A DNA stretch of 64,000 bases from Endozoicomonas elysicola (GCF_000710775.1 NZ_JOJP01000001.1:5404027-5468026); one strand, 5' to 3'. Positions 45,007-54,470 are shown, counted from the stretch's first letter. The notes: generated by a model not told the origin, from the sequence alone. Numbers and translations: made by a program.

Positions 45007-45807
45007 ATGTGCAAATTTCCAGATAGCCTGTCATGGATAAACCCGGAAAAAGACCGCATTATTGCGGCAACCGGTGCCGGAGGAAAGACCAGCTGTCTGG
45101 AATACCTTGCACGTCAGCTTAAGCAGTTGGGGCATAAAGTACTGCTGACCACGACGACACGAATCTTCCGGCCATCTCCAGCCGGTTTTGGTCAGTATAT
45201 AGACCGACTGATCGAAACTGATGTTCTTGTACAGGCAGGTATCGAACCTAAGGCATCATCAATCACATTAGCAGGCTTCCCAGACGAGAACCCTGAAAAA
45301 CTGAAGGGACTTTCTCCCACAGCTATTCAACACCTGATCAGTCTTAATATATACGACAACATACTTATAGAGGCTGATGGTTCCAGACAACGTCCTTTAA
45401 AAGCCCCCGCTATAAATGAGCCGGTTCTACCTGATAGCTGTCAGGTCATTATAGGTGTGACGGGATGGACTGGCATCTGTAACCCAGTCACGTCACAAAA
45501 CATTCATCGCTGGGAACAATTTGCCGCAGTTACCGGATTATCAGAGGGTGACAGGCTGAACCCTCAAGCCATGTATCAACTACTCAACGCAAAACATGGT
45601 CTTTTCAAAAATGCACCGGACGGCGCTCGCAAAGTTTGGCTGATCAATCAGGTAGACCACTTTTCAGACCGTGCTTATGCCACAGAATTTATCGACTCTG
45701 TGAAATTACTTTCACCACCAGTTCATCACTGTGTAATGAGCAGTTTCCGGAATTCATCAAATCCCTTTGTGCAGGAAGCCATCCGGATAACTGAATTCAA
45801 TAGATAA
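45007..45807 (+). CDS. yqeC: Selenium-dependent hydroxylase accessory protein YqeC
   Basis: 266-residue P-loop protein of the selenium-dependent molybdenum hydroxylase system. The P-loop is AATGAGGKTSCLEYLA. LLTTTTRIFRP, LIEADGSRQRPLKAPAINEPVLPD and VIGVTGWTGI are family landmarks. YqeC acts in making the selenium-containing molybdenum cofactor; its exact biochemistry is not known to me. GAGAG precedes the ATG. It is followed by yqeB after 39 bp. Confidence 0.92.
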   Translation: MCKFPDSLSWINPEKDRIIAATGAGGKTSCLEYLARQLKQLGHKVLLTTTTRIFRPSPAGFGQYIDRLIETDVLVQAGIEPKASSITLAGFPDENPEKLKGLSPTAIQHLISLNIYDNILIEADGSRQRPLKAPAINEPVLPDSCQVIIGVTGWTGICNPVTSQNIHRWEQFAAVTGLSEGDRLNPQAMYQLLNAKHGLFKNAPDGARKVWLINQVDHFSDRAYATEFIDSVKLLSPPVHHCVMSSFRNSSNPFVQEAIRITEFNR

Positions 45808-45846
45808 CGATTAAGAATATTTTAAATTTCAGAATGGGGGAAACCA

Positions 45847-47472
45847 ATGAACATTTTCGCGGAAGCAGCACGACTCTTCGAGCAAAACACGCCTTTTGCA
45901 CTGGCCACTATTATTGAAACCAAAGGATCAGCTCCTCGCCACGATGCCATACTGCTGGTACAGGAAGATGGCCGAACCCAGGGAACAATCGGCGGTGGCA
46001 TGATCGAACGACATATCATCAGTGAAGCGCTTGAAGCATTGCAGGAAGGTCGTTCAAGGGTTGTTAAAGGCAGTATGTCCAGGACGGGCAAAGATGCCAT
46101 GGATATGGATTGCGGTGGCACAATGACTGTCCATATTGATGTACAGGGCATTCGCCCGGATATGCTGTTGATTGGTGGAGGCCATGTAAACCGGGCTGTG
46201 GCAAAACTGGCTTCAGACCTGGGTTACCGAGTTACTGTTGCCGATTCCTGGGAGCCCAATCTTAATGCAAAACTGTTTCCACCCAATACTCAGCTTATCC
46301 TGGGTGAGACTATTCAGGACGCTATCAGTCAGGTAACTATCCGGGACAATACTCAGGTCATCATTGCAACCAACCATGAAGACACGGCGGCATTGCCAGC
46401 CATTCTCAAAAGCCCGGCTCATCATGTTGGCCAGCTGGCCAGTCGTCGCAAAGTGGAAACCCTGCGCAATAAATGCCTGGAGCTGGGTATCAGTGAAACC
46501 CGTTTTCAAGAGGTTCGCACCCCGGTAGGCCTGGATATTGGAGCAGAAAGCCCGGAAGAAATCGCCGTCAGCATTATGGGTGAGATTCTGGCACTTTCCC
46601 GTGGCAAGGCTATTCGAAAAAGAAGCGGAAAATCAGCATCATTGTCTTCAATAGCAAACCGTAATGATAATCTCGTTGTTATCCGGGGTGCAGGCGATCT
46701 GGCATCCGGCACTGCCGTTAAACTGCATAACAGCGGCTATAAAGTAGTCATGCTGGATTTACCAAAACCAACGGTTATTCGTACCAATGTTTCTTTTGCC
46801 GGGGCTCTTCTGAATGACAGCGGCCAAATAACGGTTGAAGGTATTACTGCCCGCAAAGCACGGTCAGTCTCTGATGCCCTGAGCATAATCAATGACGGCA
46901 ATATTCCGATCATGGCCGATCCTGATGGCCAGACACTCCGCCAGTTTAAGCCCGCAGTTCTGGTTGATGGCATTCTGGCCAAACAAAACCTGGGAACCCA
47001 CCGGAAAATGGCACCTGTCACCATTGCCCTGGGGCCTGGGTTTAATGCCGGAGAGGATGTTGATGCCGTCATCGAGACCTGCCGTGGTCATAACCTGGCC
47101 AGAGTCATTTACCAGGGAGAAGCGGAACCCAATACCGGAAAGCCCGGCACTATTATGGGATACGCAGAAGAACGGGTATTACGTGCGCCTTGTGCTGGTC
47201 AAGTTAACCCTGAAGTGGCTATTGGTGAACTGGTGGAAGAAGGACAGGTAGTTGCAAACATCATGACAGATAGCGGAAACCAGCAGGTGATCACCCGGAT
47301 TGGAGGCAAGGTTCGAGGCATGATCAGCACAGGTTCCGAAGTCACTTCAGGATTCAAAATTGGCGATATTGATCCCCGGGGAGCCAGTGTGGATCATGCC
47401 ACCGTTTCTGATAAAGCCCGTGCTATTGCCGGCGGAGTCCTTGAAGCAGTACTAAAACTCTCAACATATTGA
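45847..47472 (+). CDS. yqeB: Selenium-dependent molybdenum hydroxylase system protein YqeB (XdhC-like + EF2563-type fusion)
   Basis: 541 residues, two domains. Residues 1-270 are XdhC-type: FALATIIETKGSAPRHDAILLV, GTIGGGMIERHIISEA, AMDMDCGGTMTVHID, MLLIGGGHVNRAVAKLASDLGYRVTVADSW. Residues 280-541 are the EF2563 type: LVVIRGAGDLASGTAVKLHNSGYKVVMLDLPKPTVIRTNVSFAGAL, GILAKQNLG, LGPGFNAGEDVDAVIET and APCAGQVNPEVAIGELVEEGQVVA, a biotinyl-lipoyl-like fold. The length and fusion match E. coli YqeB. It inserts or protects the cofactor of selenium-dependent hydroxylases such as XdhD. GGGGGA precedes the ATG. Confidence 0.92.
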   Translation: MNIFAEAARLFEQNTPFALATIIETKGSAPRHDAILLVQEDGRTQGTIGGGMIERHIISEALEALQEGRSRVVKGSMSRTGKDAMDMDCGGTMTVHIDVQGIRPDMLLIGGGHVNRAVAKLASDLGYRVTVADSWEPNLNAKLFPPNTQLILGETIQDAISQVTIRDNTQVIIATNHEDTAALPAILKSPAHHVGQLASRRKVETLRNKCLELGISETRFQEVRTPVGLDIGAESPEEIAVSIMGEILALSRGKAIRKRSGKSASLSSIANRNDNLVVIRGAGDLASGTAVKLHNSGYKVVMLDLPKPTVIRTNVSFAGALLNDSGQITVEGITARKARSVSDALSIINDGNIPIMADPDGQTLRQFKPAVLVDGILAKQNLGTHRKMAPVTIALGPGFNAGEDVDAVIETCRGHNLARVIYQGEAEPNTGKPGTIMGYAEERVLRAPCAGQVNPEVAIGELVEEGQVVANIMTDSGNQQVITRIGGKVRGMISTGSEVTSGFKIGDIDPRGASVDHATVSDKARAIAGGVLEAVLKLSTY

Positions 47473-47893
47473 GATTACTTTTTGAACCACGGAGGCCACA
47501 AAGTTCACAGGGGAAAAGAAAAAGCGCTTCTTTGTGCTTCTCATGATCTCCGTGGTTCAATCAGTGCATGCAAATTATGGGTGGCCCTTCGGGTTGGATG
47601 GCCAGTTGGTCACACCCTCTGTACATATCCGATTTAATCCAAACCCCCATTCCACTATAAATCGCTCTTGTTATTTCCCTCATCAATAAACCCAGTGACA
47701 TTCTGAAGCTCTGCTATGCTGATCATGCAGTCAGTGCACAGCTGTATCTATAAAACTGCCATCACCTGAATACCAGGTTGAAAAATAGTGCTCTCTTTTT
47801 TACAAAAATTTTTAATAAGAGTGCTTCATGGCTGTCTAAATACAAAATGTTTAAACACAAGGCTTTGTAACACAACAAAAGACAGGTAGCTGT
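47473..47893. other. Intergenic region between yqeB and the coiled-coil gene
   Basis: 421 bp, containing the large CCACGGAG hairpin at 47482-47560 and otherwise AT-rich sequence, with the promoter of the coiled-coil gene presumably near 47800-47880. No gene seen. Confidence 0.4.
47482..47560. repeat. Long hairpin after yqeB (CCACAGAGG repeat family)
   Basis: TTGAACCACGGAG and CTCCGTGGTTCAA form a perfect 13-bp outer stem. Inside, CACAAAG pairs with CTTTGTG. It starts about ten bases after the yqeB stop, so it may also work as a transcript end, though no T-run follows. Confidence 0.6.
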
Positions 47894-48475
47894 ATGTCGC
47901 TAGAAACAAGAGTTGAGATGCTGGAGAAACAACACCAGTCCCTCTACAACACGATTCATGGTCTGGTGAAAGCGATGGCGGATATCAAACACATCGCGCT
48001 TAAAAATCAGCATGAAATCATTGGCGTCAAAGTCAATATGTCGGGCATTCAGACAGAAGTTACCGGCGTTAAGGAAGATGTCTCCGAACTGGCTCAGGCC
48101 ACACTGTCTGGCTTTGAGCGCACCAGCGAGTTAATGGATAACACGCACAAAATCCTGGATGATATCAGTGAGCATCTGGACACCATTAATGGACGGCTCG
48201 ATGAAACCAACAAACTGGTAGATGGTACCCATGAGCGTGTAGACGAAACCTATGAGCGATTAAATGAAACTAATGAACGCCTTGGTGAAAATAATGAACG
48301 TCTGGATGAAGCCAATGAGCGACTGGATGAGAATAATGAACGGCTTAGTAGTACCAATGAATGGCTAGGTGGTATTAACCAACGCCTTGAAGGTGTAGAA
48401 AGCCAGGTCAAAGAGGTTCGCAAGGATATTCTTACCCTGGGACAGATGATCAAGCACCGCTTGCCCGATAAATAA
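47894..48475 (+). CDS. Heptad-repeat coiled-coil protein
   Basis: 193 residues, no enzymatic domain. Residues 1-95 form a charged amphipathic helix (MSLETRVEMLEKQHQSLYN, then VTGVKEDVSELAQATLSGFERTSELM). Residues 100-169 consist of ten tandem heptads with consensus ERLDExN, and the DNA repeats in 21-bp units. The C-terminus is VESQVKEVRKDILTLGQMIKHRLPDK. Probably a rod-shaped scaffold or a repeat-length-variable surface or cytoplasmic protein. AGG lies eight bases before the ATG. It stands alone between yqeB and ygeW, unrelated to the purine genes. Confidence 0.75.
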   Translation: MSLETRVEMLEKQHQSLYNTIHGLVKAMADIKHIALKNQHEIIGVKVNMSGIQTEVTGVKEDVSELAQATLSGFERTSELMDNTHKILDDISEHLDTINGRLDETNKLVDGTHERVDETYERLNETNERLGENNERLDEANERLDENNERLSSTNEWLGGINQRLEGVESQVKEVRKDILTLGQMIKHRLPDK

Positions 48476-49091
48476 GCAGCCTTATATCACTCTATTACCT
48501 TTAGCAGGCTATATATCCGCCGCCGTTGAAGCTGCTACTTATTGCCTGCATTCGCTCACTGGAACACCAGCCTGGCCCTGCCACTTAGTGTATCTAAGCT
48601 CCCGGGGCCTCACTCACTTACCACCGTTTAGCAACTTCAGAGTCTGGAACATATACCAATCTGTCTGATTAAGGCAAAGCTGGTGTCAATCTGATTATCA
48701 CCTCGGCAAATTATTATCAAACTGATAGATCAAAACGAACCAAGTCCGATTTTTCTCACCCCAAAAAATTGTGTCAGATCAGTTTTCTATTTATAAAAAT
48801 TTGTGATTACAACTGTATTTTTTTCAAACGGTTTTCTATATCCCTCGATTATCAAAGGCTGTACGCATACAAACGGATATAACTCACCAAATTTCCTCAC
48901 GGTTCATCCTTTTTTCACCACCAGCTCACAAAAGTTGGCACGCAAGTTGGCTATTAAAAAGTAACGACTAGCCATCTGACTGACATACCAGGATCGCATC
49001 TTCAATCGCACCGAGTTCAGTCAATCAACAACCCCAGATCCGGGAGCGCTTCTCCGCCCAGAGGGTCTGATATTCAGAAAAAGGAAATACC
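48476..49091. other. Regulatory region upstream of ygeW
   Basis: 616 bp without a gene. It contains a lone ATACCAATC-type end near 48653 resembling the MITE ends, and a sigma54-like promoter at 48935-48952. AT-rich elsewhere. Confidence 0.4.
48935..48952 (+). promoter_or_regulatory. Candidate sigma54 promoter of the ygeW operon
   Basis: TTGGCACGCAAGTTGGCT has a perfect -24 element and 4-base spacer, with TTGG instead of TTGC at -12. It lies about 140 bp upstream of ygeW. The sigma54 activator encoded at 41209-43002 is the likely partner. Confidence 0.45.
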
Positions 49092-50282
49092 GTGAGCAAT
49101 TTCGACCAGTTACTTCAAGATATCAAGGCACTGAACACAAAACTGCATAGCAAAGACTTTCTCCTGACCTGGGAACAGTCTACCGATGAATTGAAGCAGG
49201 TGTTAAAAGTAGCAGAAGGTCTGCGCATGCTGCGCAACGAAAACATCTCCACAAAGGTTTTCGACAGCGGCCTCGGTGTTTCCCTGTTCCGTGACAACTC
49301 TACCCGTACCCGTTTCTCCTTCACCTCTGCCTGTAACATGCTGGGTCTGGCTATTCAGGACCTGGATGAAGGTAAGTCCCAGATTGCTCATGGCGAAACC
49401 GTTCGTGAAACCGCCAACATGATCTCTTTCTGTGCTGACGTGATCGGTATTCGTGATGATATGTACCTGGGTTACGGTAACCAGTACATGCGTGAAGTGG
49501 GTTCAGCTTTGGACTTCGGCAAGGAAAACGGTGTTCTGGCACAGCGCCCAGGCATGGTAAACCTGCAGTGCGATATCGACCACCCAACCCAGAGCATGGC
49601 TGACCTGGCATGGCTTATCGAGCACTTTGGCAGTCTGGAAAACCTGAAAGGCAAGAAGATTGCCATGACCTGGGCGTACTCCCCAAGCTACGGCAAGCCT
49701 CTCTCCGTTCCACAAGGCATCATCGGTCTGATGACTCGCTTTGGCATGGATGTCACTCTGGCTCACCCAGAAGGCTACGACCTGATTCCTGAAGTGGTTG
49801 AAACAGCTGGCCGTCAGGCTGCGGAAAGTGGTGGCAGCTTCACTCAGGTGAGTACCATGGCCGAAGCCTTTAAGGATGCTGACATTGTTTATCCTAAGTC
49901 CTGGGCACCTTACCATGTCATGGGCCGTCGTACCGATCTACTGAAAGCCGGTGATCATGCAGGCCTGAAGACTCTGGAACAGGAATGTCTGGCTCAAAAC
50001 GCCCTCCACAAAGACTGGCACTGCACCGAAGAGATGATGAAGCACACCCGCAATGGTGAAGCACTTTACATGCACTGCCTGCCAGCAGACATCACCGGTG
50101 TCTCCTGTAAGGAAGGCGAAGTCACTGAAGGTGTATTCAACAAGTACCTGATCGACACATACAAAGAAGCTGGCTGGAAGCCTTATATCATCGCTTCCAT
50201 GATCCTGAACCGTCGCTTTGCCAGCCCAGACGTTGTGCTGGAAAACCTGATGAAGAAAGGCGCCCGTCGCGTTGACGCCTGA
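49092..50282 (+). CDS. ygeW: Carbamoyltransferase YgeW (knotted, purine cluster type)
   Basis: 396 residues, same length as E. coli YgeW. Carbamoyl phosphate loop: SLFRDNSTRTRFSF (the FRxxSTRTR motif). HGETVRETANMISFCADVIGIRDDMYLGYGNQYMREVGSALD, HPTQSMADLAWLIEHFG, KIAMTWAYSPSYGKPLSVPQGIIGLM and YMHCLPADITGVSCKEGEV continue the family. In the purine cluster the enzyme is thought to act on the carbamoyl group of a purine breakdown intermediate, giving carbamoyl phosphate for carbamate kinase. GTG start with AAGGAAA. It is the first gene of the plus-strand operon ygeW-ygeX-ygeY-hyuA. Confidence 0.95.
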   Translation: MSNFDQLLQDIKALNTKLHSKDFLLTWEQSTDELKQVLKVAEGLRMLRNENISTKVFDSGLGVSLFRDNSTRTRFSFTSACNMLGLAIQDLDEGKSQIAHGETVRETANMISFCADVIGIRDDMYLGYGNQYMREVGSALDFGKENGVLAQRPGMVNLQCDIDHPTQSMADLAWLIEHFGSLENLKGKKIAMTWAYSPSYGKPLSVPQGIIGLMTRFGMDVTLAHPEGYDLIPEVVETAGRQAAESGGSFTQVSTMAEAFKDADIVYPKSWAPYHVMGRRTDLLKAGDHAGLKTLEQECLAQNALHKDWHCTEEMMKHTRNGEALYMHCLPADITGVSCKEGEVTEGVFNKYLIDTYKEAGWKPYIIASMILNRRFASPDVVLENLMKKGARRVDA

Positions 50283-50359
50283 TTTTTCGGGAAATGCTCC
50301 CTGATAGCCAGTCCGGCAGCAGGGAGCGCTGCCAGCATTTGTGTTCGGGGGCACAATCC

Positions 50360-51553
50360 ATGTCAGAATTCAGTTTATCCATAAAACAGGAGCCTAACCG
50401 CTTCTTTAACGGTGAGTCTTCACCACTCTTCAGTACCGAAGTGGCCAGAATAGCCCGTGAATTCCACCAGCGAATTCCTGGTTATGAACCGACACCACTT
50501 CGCTCTCTTGACCAACTGGCTCACCAGCTTGGCCTTAAGAAAATTCTGGTCAAAGACGAAGCCTATCGTTTCGGCCTTAATGCATTCAAAGTGCTCGGTG
50601 GCTCTTACGCCATTGGAAAGTGTGTCAGTAACAAACTGGGTATTCCGCTTGAAGAATTCAGCTTTGACAGCCTGAAAGGACAGGAACCCATCACCTTTGC
50701 AACAGCAACGGATGGAAACCACGGCCGTGGTGTTGCCTGGGCTGCCATGCAGCTTGGACAAAATGCTGTTGTCTATATGCCCAAAGGCGCTGCCAAAGAA
50801 CGTGTAGAAAACATTCGTCGCTTAGGTGCCGAATGCATCGTCACCGACTTGAATTACGATGATGCAGTACGCCTCGCCTGTAAAAATGCCGATGAAAATG
50901 GATGGCTGATGGTTCAGGACACTGCCTGGGAGGGTTACACCGAAATCCCCACCTGGATCATGCAGGGTTATATGACCATGGCAGATGAAGCCGTTGAGCA
51001 GATGCAGGCCATGGGTATTGATCGCCCTACTCACACAATCCTTCAGGCTGGTGTAGGCGCCATGGCTGGTGGTGTGCTCGGTTATCTGGCTAACCGCTAT
51101 GGGGCTGACCGTTTTACCGGCATTACCGCAGAGCCTCATCAGGCAGACTGTATTTATAAGTCTGGCTGCAGCGGCGATGGTAGTGCAGTCAATGTTACCG
51201 GTGACCTGGACACCATTATGGTTGGACTGGCCTGTGGTGAACCTAACCCTCTGGGCTGGGAAGTTCTGAGAAACTGCAGCCGTCACTTCATGTCTGTTGA
51301 AGACCGAACTGCAGCTCTGGGCATGCGTATCCAAGCCAGCCCATTACACGGTGATGAGCGAATTATCGCTGGCGAATCCGGTGCTATTGGTGTTGGTACA
51401 CTCTACGCCATTGCACATCATCCCGATGCGAAATCCATCATGAAAGACCTGGGTCTGGACAGCAGCTCCGTTGTTCTGCTGTTCAACACTGAAGGCGATA
51501 CCGATCCAGTGAACTATCAGGATGTTGTTTGGGAAGGCAAATACGGCATCTGA
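50360..51553 (+). CDS. ygeX: 2,3-diaminopropionate ammonia-lyase YgeX
   Basis: 397-residue PLP enzyme that converts 2,3-diaminopropionate to pyruvate and two ammonia. The PLP lysine lies in FGLNAFKVLGGSYAIGKCV, and the cofactor-phosphate glycines in LQAGVGAMAGGVLGYL. FATATDGNHGRGVAWAAMQLGQNAVVYMPKGA and GESGAIGVGTLYAI are further landmarks of the family. The pyruvate made could enter the PFOR encoded in this cluster. An in-frame ATG at 50294 would add 22 residues; ATG 50360 after GGGGG is preferred by family length (398 in E. coli). Confidence 0.93.
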   Translation: MSEFSLSIKQEPNRFFNGESSPLFSTEVARIAREFHQRIPGYEPTPLRSLDQLAHQLGLKKILVKDEAYRFGLNAFKVLGGSYAIGKCVSNKLGIPLEEFSFDSLKGQEPITFATATDGNHGRGVAWAAMQLGQNAVVYMPKGAAKERVENIRRLGAECIVTDLNYDDAVRLACKNADENGWLMVQDTAWEGYTEIPTWIMQGYMTMADEAVEQMQAMGIDRPTHTILQAGVGAMAGGVLGYLANRYGADRFTGITAEPHQADCIYKSGCSGDGSAVNVTGDLDTIMVGLACGEPNPLGWEVLRNCSRHFMSVEDRTAALGMRIQASPLHGDERIIAGESGAIGVGTLYAIAHHPDAKSIMKDLGLDSSSVVLLFNTEGDTDPVNYQDVVWEGKYGI

Positions 51554-51644
51554 TAAAAACATTTCACTTTTAAATAAATCTCGACACGGGCTGACTCCGA
51601 CAATAGGGAAGCGGCCCACATAAAACAAACAAGGATATACGACC

Positions 51645-52868
51645 ATGTCTAAAGAATTGAAAATCCCTTTTGCTGAAATCCTGAAAAAAGCAGAAGAATA
51701 CAAACCAGATATGACCCGCTTCCTGCGCGATATGATTGCCATTCCCAGTGAATCCTGTGATGAAGAGAAAGTGGTTCTTCGCATCAAGGAAGAAATGGAG
51801 AAGGTTGGCTTTGATAAGGTAGACATCGATCCACAGGGTAACGTGCTTGGCTATATCGGCCATGGTAAGCACATCATCGCCATGGACGCACATATCGATA
51901 CTGTCGGTGTAGGTAACCTGAGCAACTGGACCTTCGATCCTTATGAAGGTTACGAAGATGAAGAGACCATCGGTGGTCGTGGTGCATCTGATCAGGAAGG
52001 TGGCATGGCTTCCATGGTTTATGCCGGCAAGATTATCAAGGACCTCGGTCTGGAAGACGATTACACACTGGTTGTCACCGGTACGGTTCAGGAAGAAGAC
52101 TGCGACGGTCTGTGCTGGCAGTACATCATCAATGAAACCGGTCTGCGTCCTGAGTTTGTTGTCAGCACCGAACCAACTGACTGCAACATCTATCGTGGTC
52201 AGCGCGGCCGGATGGAAATTCGTGTTGAAGTGGACGGCGTCAGCTGCCACGGTTCAGCACCGGAGCGTGGCGACAATGCCATCTTCAAGATGGGCCCAAT
52301 CCTGAATGAGATCAAGGAACTTTCCAATAACCTGGGCGATGATGAATTCTTGGGCAAAGGCACCCTGACCGTTTCTGAAGTGTTCTTTACTTCGCCAAGC
52401 CGCTGCGCCGTTGCAGATAGCTGTGCGATTTCCATCGACCGTCGCCTGACCTGGGGTGAAACCTGGGAAGGTGCTCTGGAAGAAATCCGTTCACTGCCAG
52501 CTGTTCAGGAAGCTGGCGGCAGGGTCACCATGTATAACTATGACCGCCCAGCCTACACCGGACTGGTGTATGAAACCGAGTGCTACTTCCCAGCGTGGGT
52601 ACTGCCTGAAGACCACATGGTCACTAAAGTCACCAGCGACTGCTTCGAGCTGCTCTTTGACAAGAAGCCTCTGGTCGACAAGTGGACCTTCTCTACCAAT
52701 GGTGTCTCCATCATGGGTCGTTATGGCATCCCTGTTGTTGGCTTTGGACCAGGCAAAGAGCCTGAAGCCCATGCTCCAGACGAGAAGACCTGGAAAGACC
52801 ACTTGGTTAAGTGTGCGGCCATGTACGCTGCAATTCCAGGCATGTATCTGCACAACCTTGATCAGTAA
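51645..52868 (+). CDS. ygeY: M20-family peptidase/deacylase YgeY
   Basis: 407-residue zinc-dependent hydrolase of the M20/ArgE/DapE family. The metal sites are [26 protein letters not shown] (D and the catalytic E), [17 protein letters not shown] and the C-terminal H of PEAHAPDE. In the E. coli purine cluster YgeY is named as a putative deacetylase and works with YgeX and YgeW; the substrate is likely an amide or carbamoyl derivative of diaminopropionate, an inference from context. Ends with a strong terminator-like hairpin before hyuA. AAGGATAT precedes the ATG. Confidence 0.92.
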   Translation: MSKELKIPFAEILKKAEEYKPDMTRFLRDMIAIPSESCDEEKVVLRIKEEMEKVGFDKVDIDPQGNVLGYIGHGKHIIAMDAHIDTVGVGNLSNWTFDPYEGYEDEETIGGRGASDQEGGMASMVYAGKIIKDLGLEDDYTLVVTGTVQEEDCDGLCWQYIINETGLRPEFVVSTEPTDCNIYRGQRGRMEIRVEVDGVSCHGSAPERGDNAIFKMGPILNEIKELSNNLGDDEFLGKGTLTVSEVFFTSPSRCAVADSCAISIDRRLTWGETWEGALEEIRSLPAVQEAGGRVTMYNYDRPAYTGLVYETECYFPAWVLPEDHMVTKVTSDCFELLFDKKPLVDKWTFSTNGVSIMGRYGIPVVGFGPGKEPEAHAPDEKTWKDHLVKCAAMYAAIPGMYLHNLDQ

Positions 52869-52878
52869 TTGAAATACA

Positions 52879-52905
52879 CCGGCTCCTGCGGGAGCCGGCT
52901 TTTAT
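52879..52905 (+). terminator. Rho-independent terminator after ygeY
   Basis: CCGGCTCC and GGAGCCGG form a perfect 8-bp GC-rich stem with a TGCG loop followed by CTTTTATT. It would end the ygeW-X-Y transcript, or attenuate hyuA, which starts 35 bp further on without a visible sigma54 promoter. Confidence 0.8.
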
Positions 52906-52940
52906 TGTTAACCCAGGCTAGCCAGAGAAGGTAGGGGACC

Positions 52941-54380
52941 ATGAATGTCCTTATAAAAAATGCAACACTGGTGAATGCCGATACCAGTGAGCGGGCGGAC
53001 CTGTTAACCCGCGACGGTATCATCGAGCGTATTGCCCCGAACATTGAATTACCCGATGACAGCTCTGTAGAAATCATCAACGCCGCCGGTCACTATGTCA
53101 TACCAGGCGGCGTTGACGTTCATACTCACCTGAATATTGATGTTGGTATCGCCCAGAGCTGTGATGACTTTTATAGCGGAACCGTATCCGCCGCCTGCGG
53201 TGGAACCACCACCATCGTTGATCATATGGGCTTTGGCCCTGCCGGTTGCTCCCTGCATCATCAGCTTGAACGCTACCATGAGTTTGCCCGGGACAAAGCC
53301 GTTATTGATTACAGCTTTCACGGCACCATACAACATATTGATGACAGCATTCTTGAAGAAATGGAGTCCATGGTGCTGGAAGAAGGGATCTCCAGCTTCA
53401 AACTTTACCTGACCTATGGCTATAAACTGGATGACAGTGAGGTTCTAGCTGCGCTGGAACGCCTTAATCAGCTTAATGCCCTGACCTGTGTCCATCCTGA
53501 AAACGATGGCGCTATTCGCTTCTTAAAAGAAAAAATTCTCAGCCAGGGTTCTAACGCACCAATTTACCATGCCCTGAGCCGTCCTCCGGAATGTGAAGCA
53601 GAAGCCGTTGGTCGTATGATTAATCTGGCGACACTGGCTGGCGACGCACCGATCTACATTGTTCATCTTTCCAATGGTATTGGGCTGGAATATATCCGTC
53701 AGGCACACCAGCGAGGTCAGGCTGTATTCGCTGAAACCTGCCCTCAGTATCTGTCACTGGATATCAATAAATACAACAGTTCCAGTAATGAGGGTGGAGC
53801 CTCAGACCATCCCTATGATGAAGGTCTGAAGTACATCATGAGCCCTCCCCTACGGGATAATTATCACCAGAATCAACTCTGGCAGGGGGTAATGGACGGC
53901 ACAATCAGTACAGTAGCCACTGATCATTGTGCTTTCACCATGGCGCAGAAACACGCGGGTCGGGATGGTTTCCAATATTGTCCTAACGGCATTCCCGGGG
54001 TCGAAAACCGTGTTCCCCTGCTCTTTTCAGAAGGGGTCATGAAAGACCGTATATCCATCAACCATTATGTAGAGCTGGTCAGTACACGTCCAGCCCAGCT
54101 GTTTGGGCTATACCCCCGAAAAGGTTTAATTGCTGAGGGAGCCGATGCTGACCTGGTGATCATCGATCCTGAAAGAGAGGTGACACTCAGTCAGCGACTG
54201 ATGCACGGACGCTCTGACTACTGCCCCTATGAAGGCATGAGGCTGCAGGGCTATCCAGTGATAACCATATCCCGGGGTGAAATTATTGTTCGGGATGGCC
54301 ACTTTACCGGTACACCGGGACATGGAGAGTTCATCTATCGCAAACCGTTGGATGAAGGTTTCAGGTATTGGTCTAAGTAG
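52941..54380 (+). CDS. hyuA: D-phenylhydantoinase/dihydropyrimidinase-type enzyme HyuA
   Basis: 479-residue cyclic-amide hydrolase with the zinc ligands GGVDVHTHLNIDVG. GGTTTIVDHMGFGP, SFKLYLTYGYKLDD (the metal-bridging lysine is in FKLY), TCVHPENDGAI, IYIVHLSNGIGLEYI and VATDHCAFTMAQK follow. Opens hydantoin or dihydropyrimidine-like rings; in the purine pathway a ring-opening step is inferred. Slightly longer than E. coli HyuA (461). GGTAGGGGACC precedes the ATG. Separated from ygeY by a terminator. Confidence 0.93.
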   Translation: MNVLIKNATLVNADTSERADLLTRDGIIERIAPNIELPDDSSVEIINAAGHYVIPGGVDVHTHLNIDVGIAQSCDDFYSGTVSAACGGTTTIVDHMGFGPAGCSLHHQLERYHEFARDKAVIDYSFHGTIQHIDDSILEEMESMVLEEGISSFKLYLTYGYKLDDSEVLAALERLNQLNALTCVHPENDGAIRFLKEKILSQGSNAPIYHALSRPPECEAEAVGRMINLATLAGDAPIYIVHLSNGIGLEYIRQAHQRGQAVFAETCPQYLSLDINKYNSSSNEGGASDHPYDEGLKYIMSPPLRDNYHQNQLWQGVMDGTISTVATDHCAFTMAQKHAGRDGFQYCPNGIPGVENRVPLLFSEGVMKDRISINHYVELVSTRPAQLFGLYPRKGLIAEGADADLVIIDPEREVTLSQRLMHGRSDYCPYEGMRLQGYPVITISRGEIIVRDGHFTGTPGHGEFIYRKPLDEGFRYWSK

Positions 54381-54407
54381 CCATGCCTCCTATGGAGTCA
54401 CTTTTTT

Positions 54408-54470
54408 GCCACAGAAGCACTGAGACACTGAGAAATAGTTTTTTTCTCCGCGTCTCAGTGCCTCTGTGGC
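54408..54470. repeat. Long hairpin between hyuA and xdhA (CCACAGAGG repeat family)
   Basis: GCCACAGAAGCACTGAGAC (54408) and GTCTCAGTGCCTCTGTGGC (54452) pair with one mismatch over 19 bp, around a 25-base AT-rich loop. Sits about 30 bases after hyuA. No T-run beyond the stem. Confidence 0.65.

Noticed and set aside
48191-48400. CRISPR-like array
   Set aside because: The 21-bp periodic repeats are within a coding frame and encode heptads; no spacers of CRISPR size and no cas genes.
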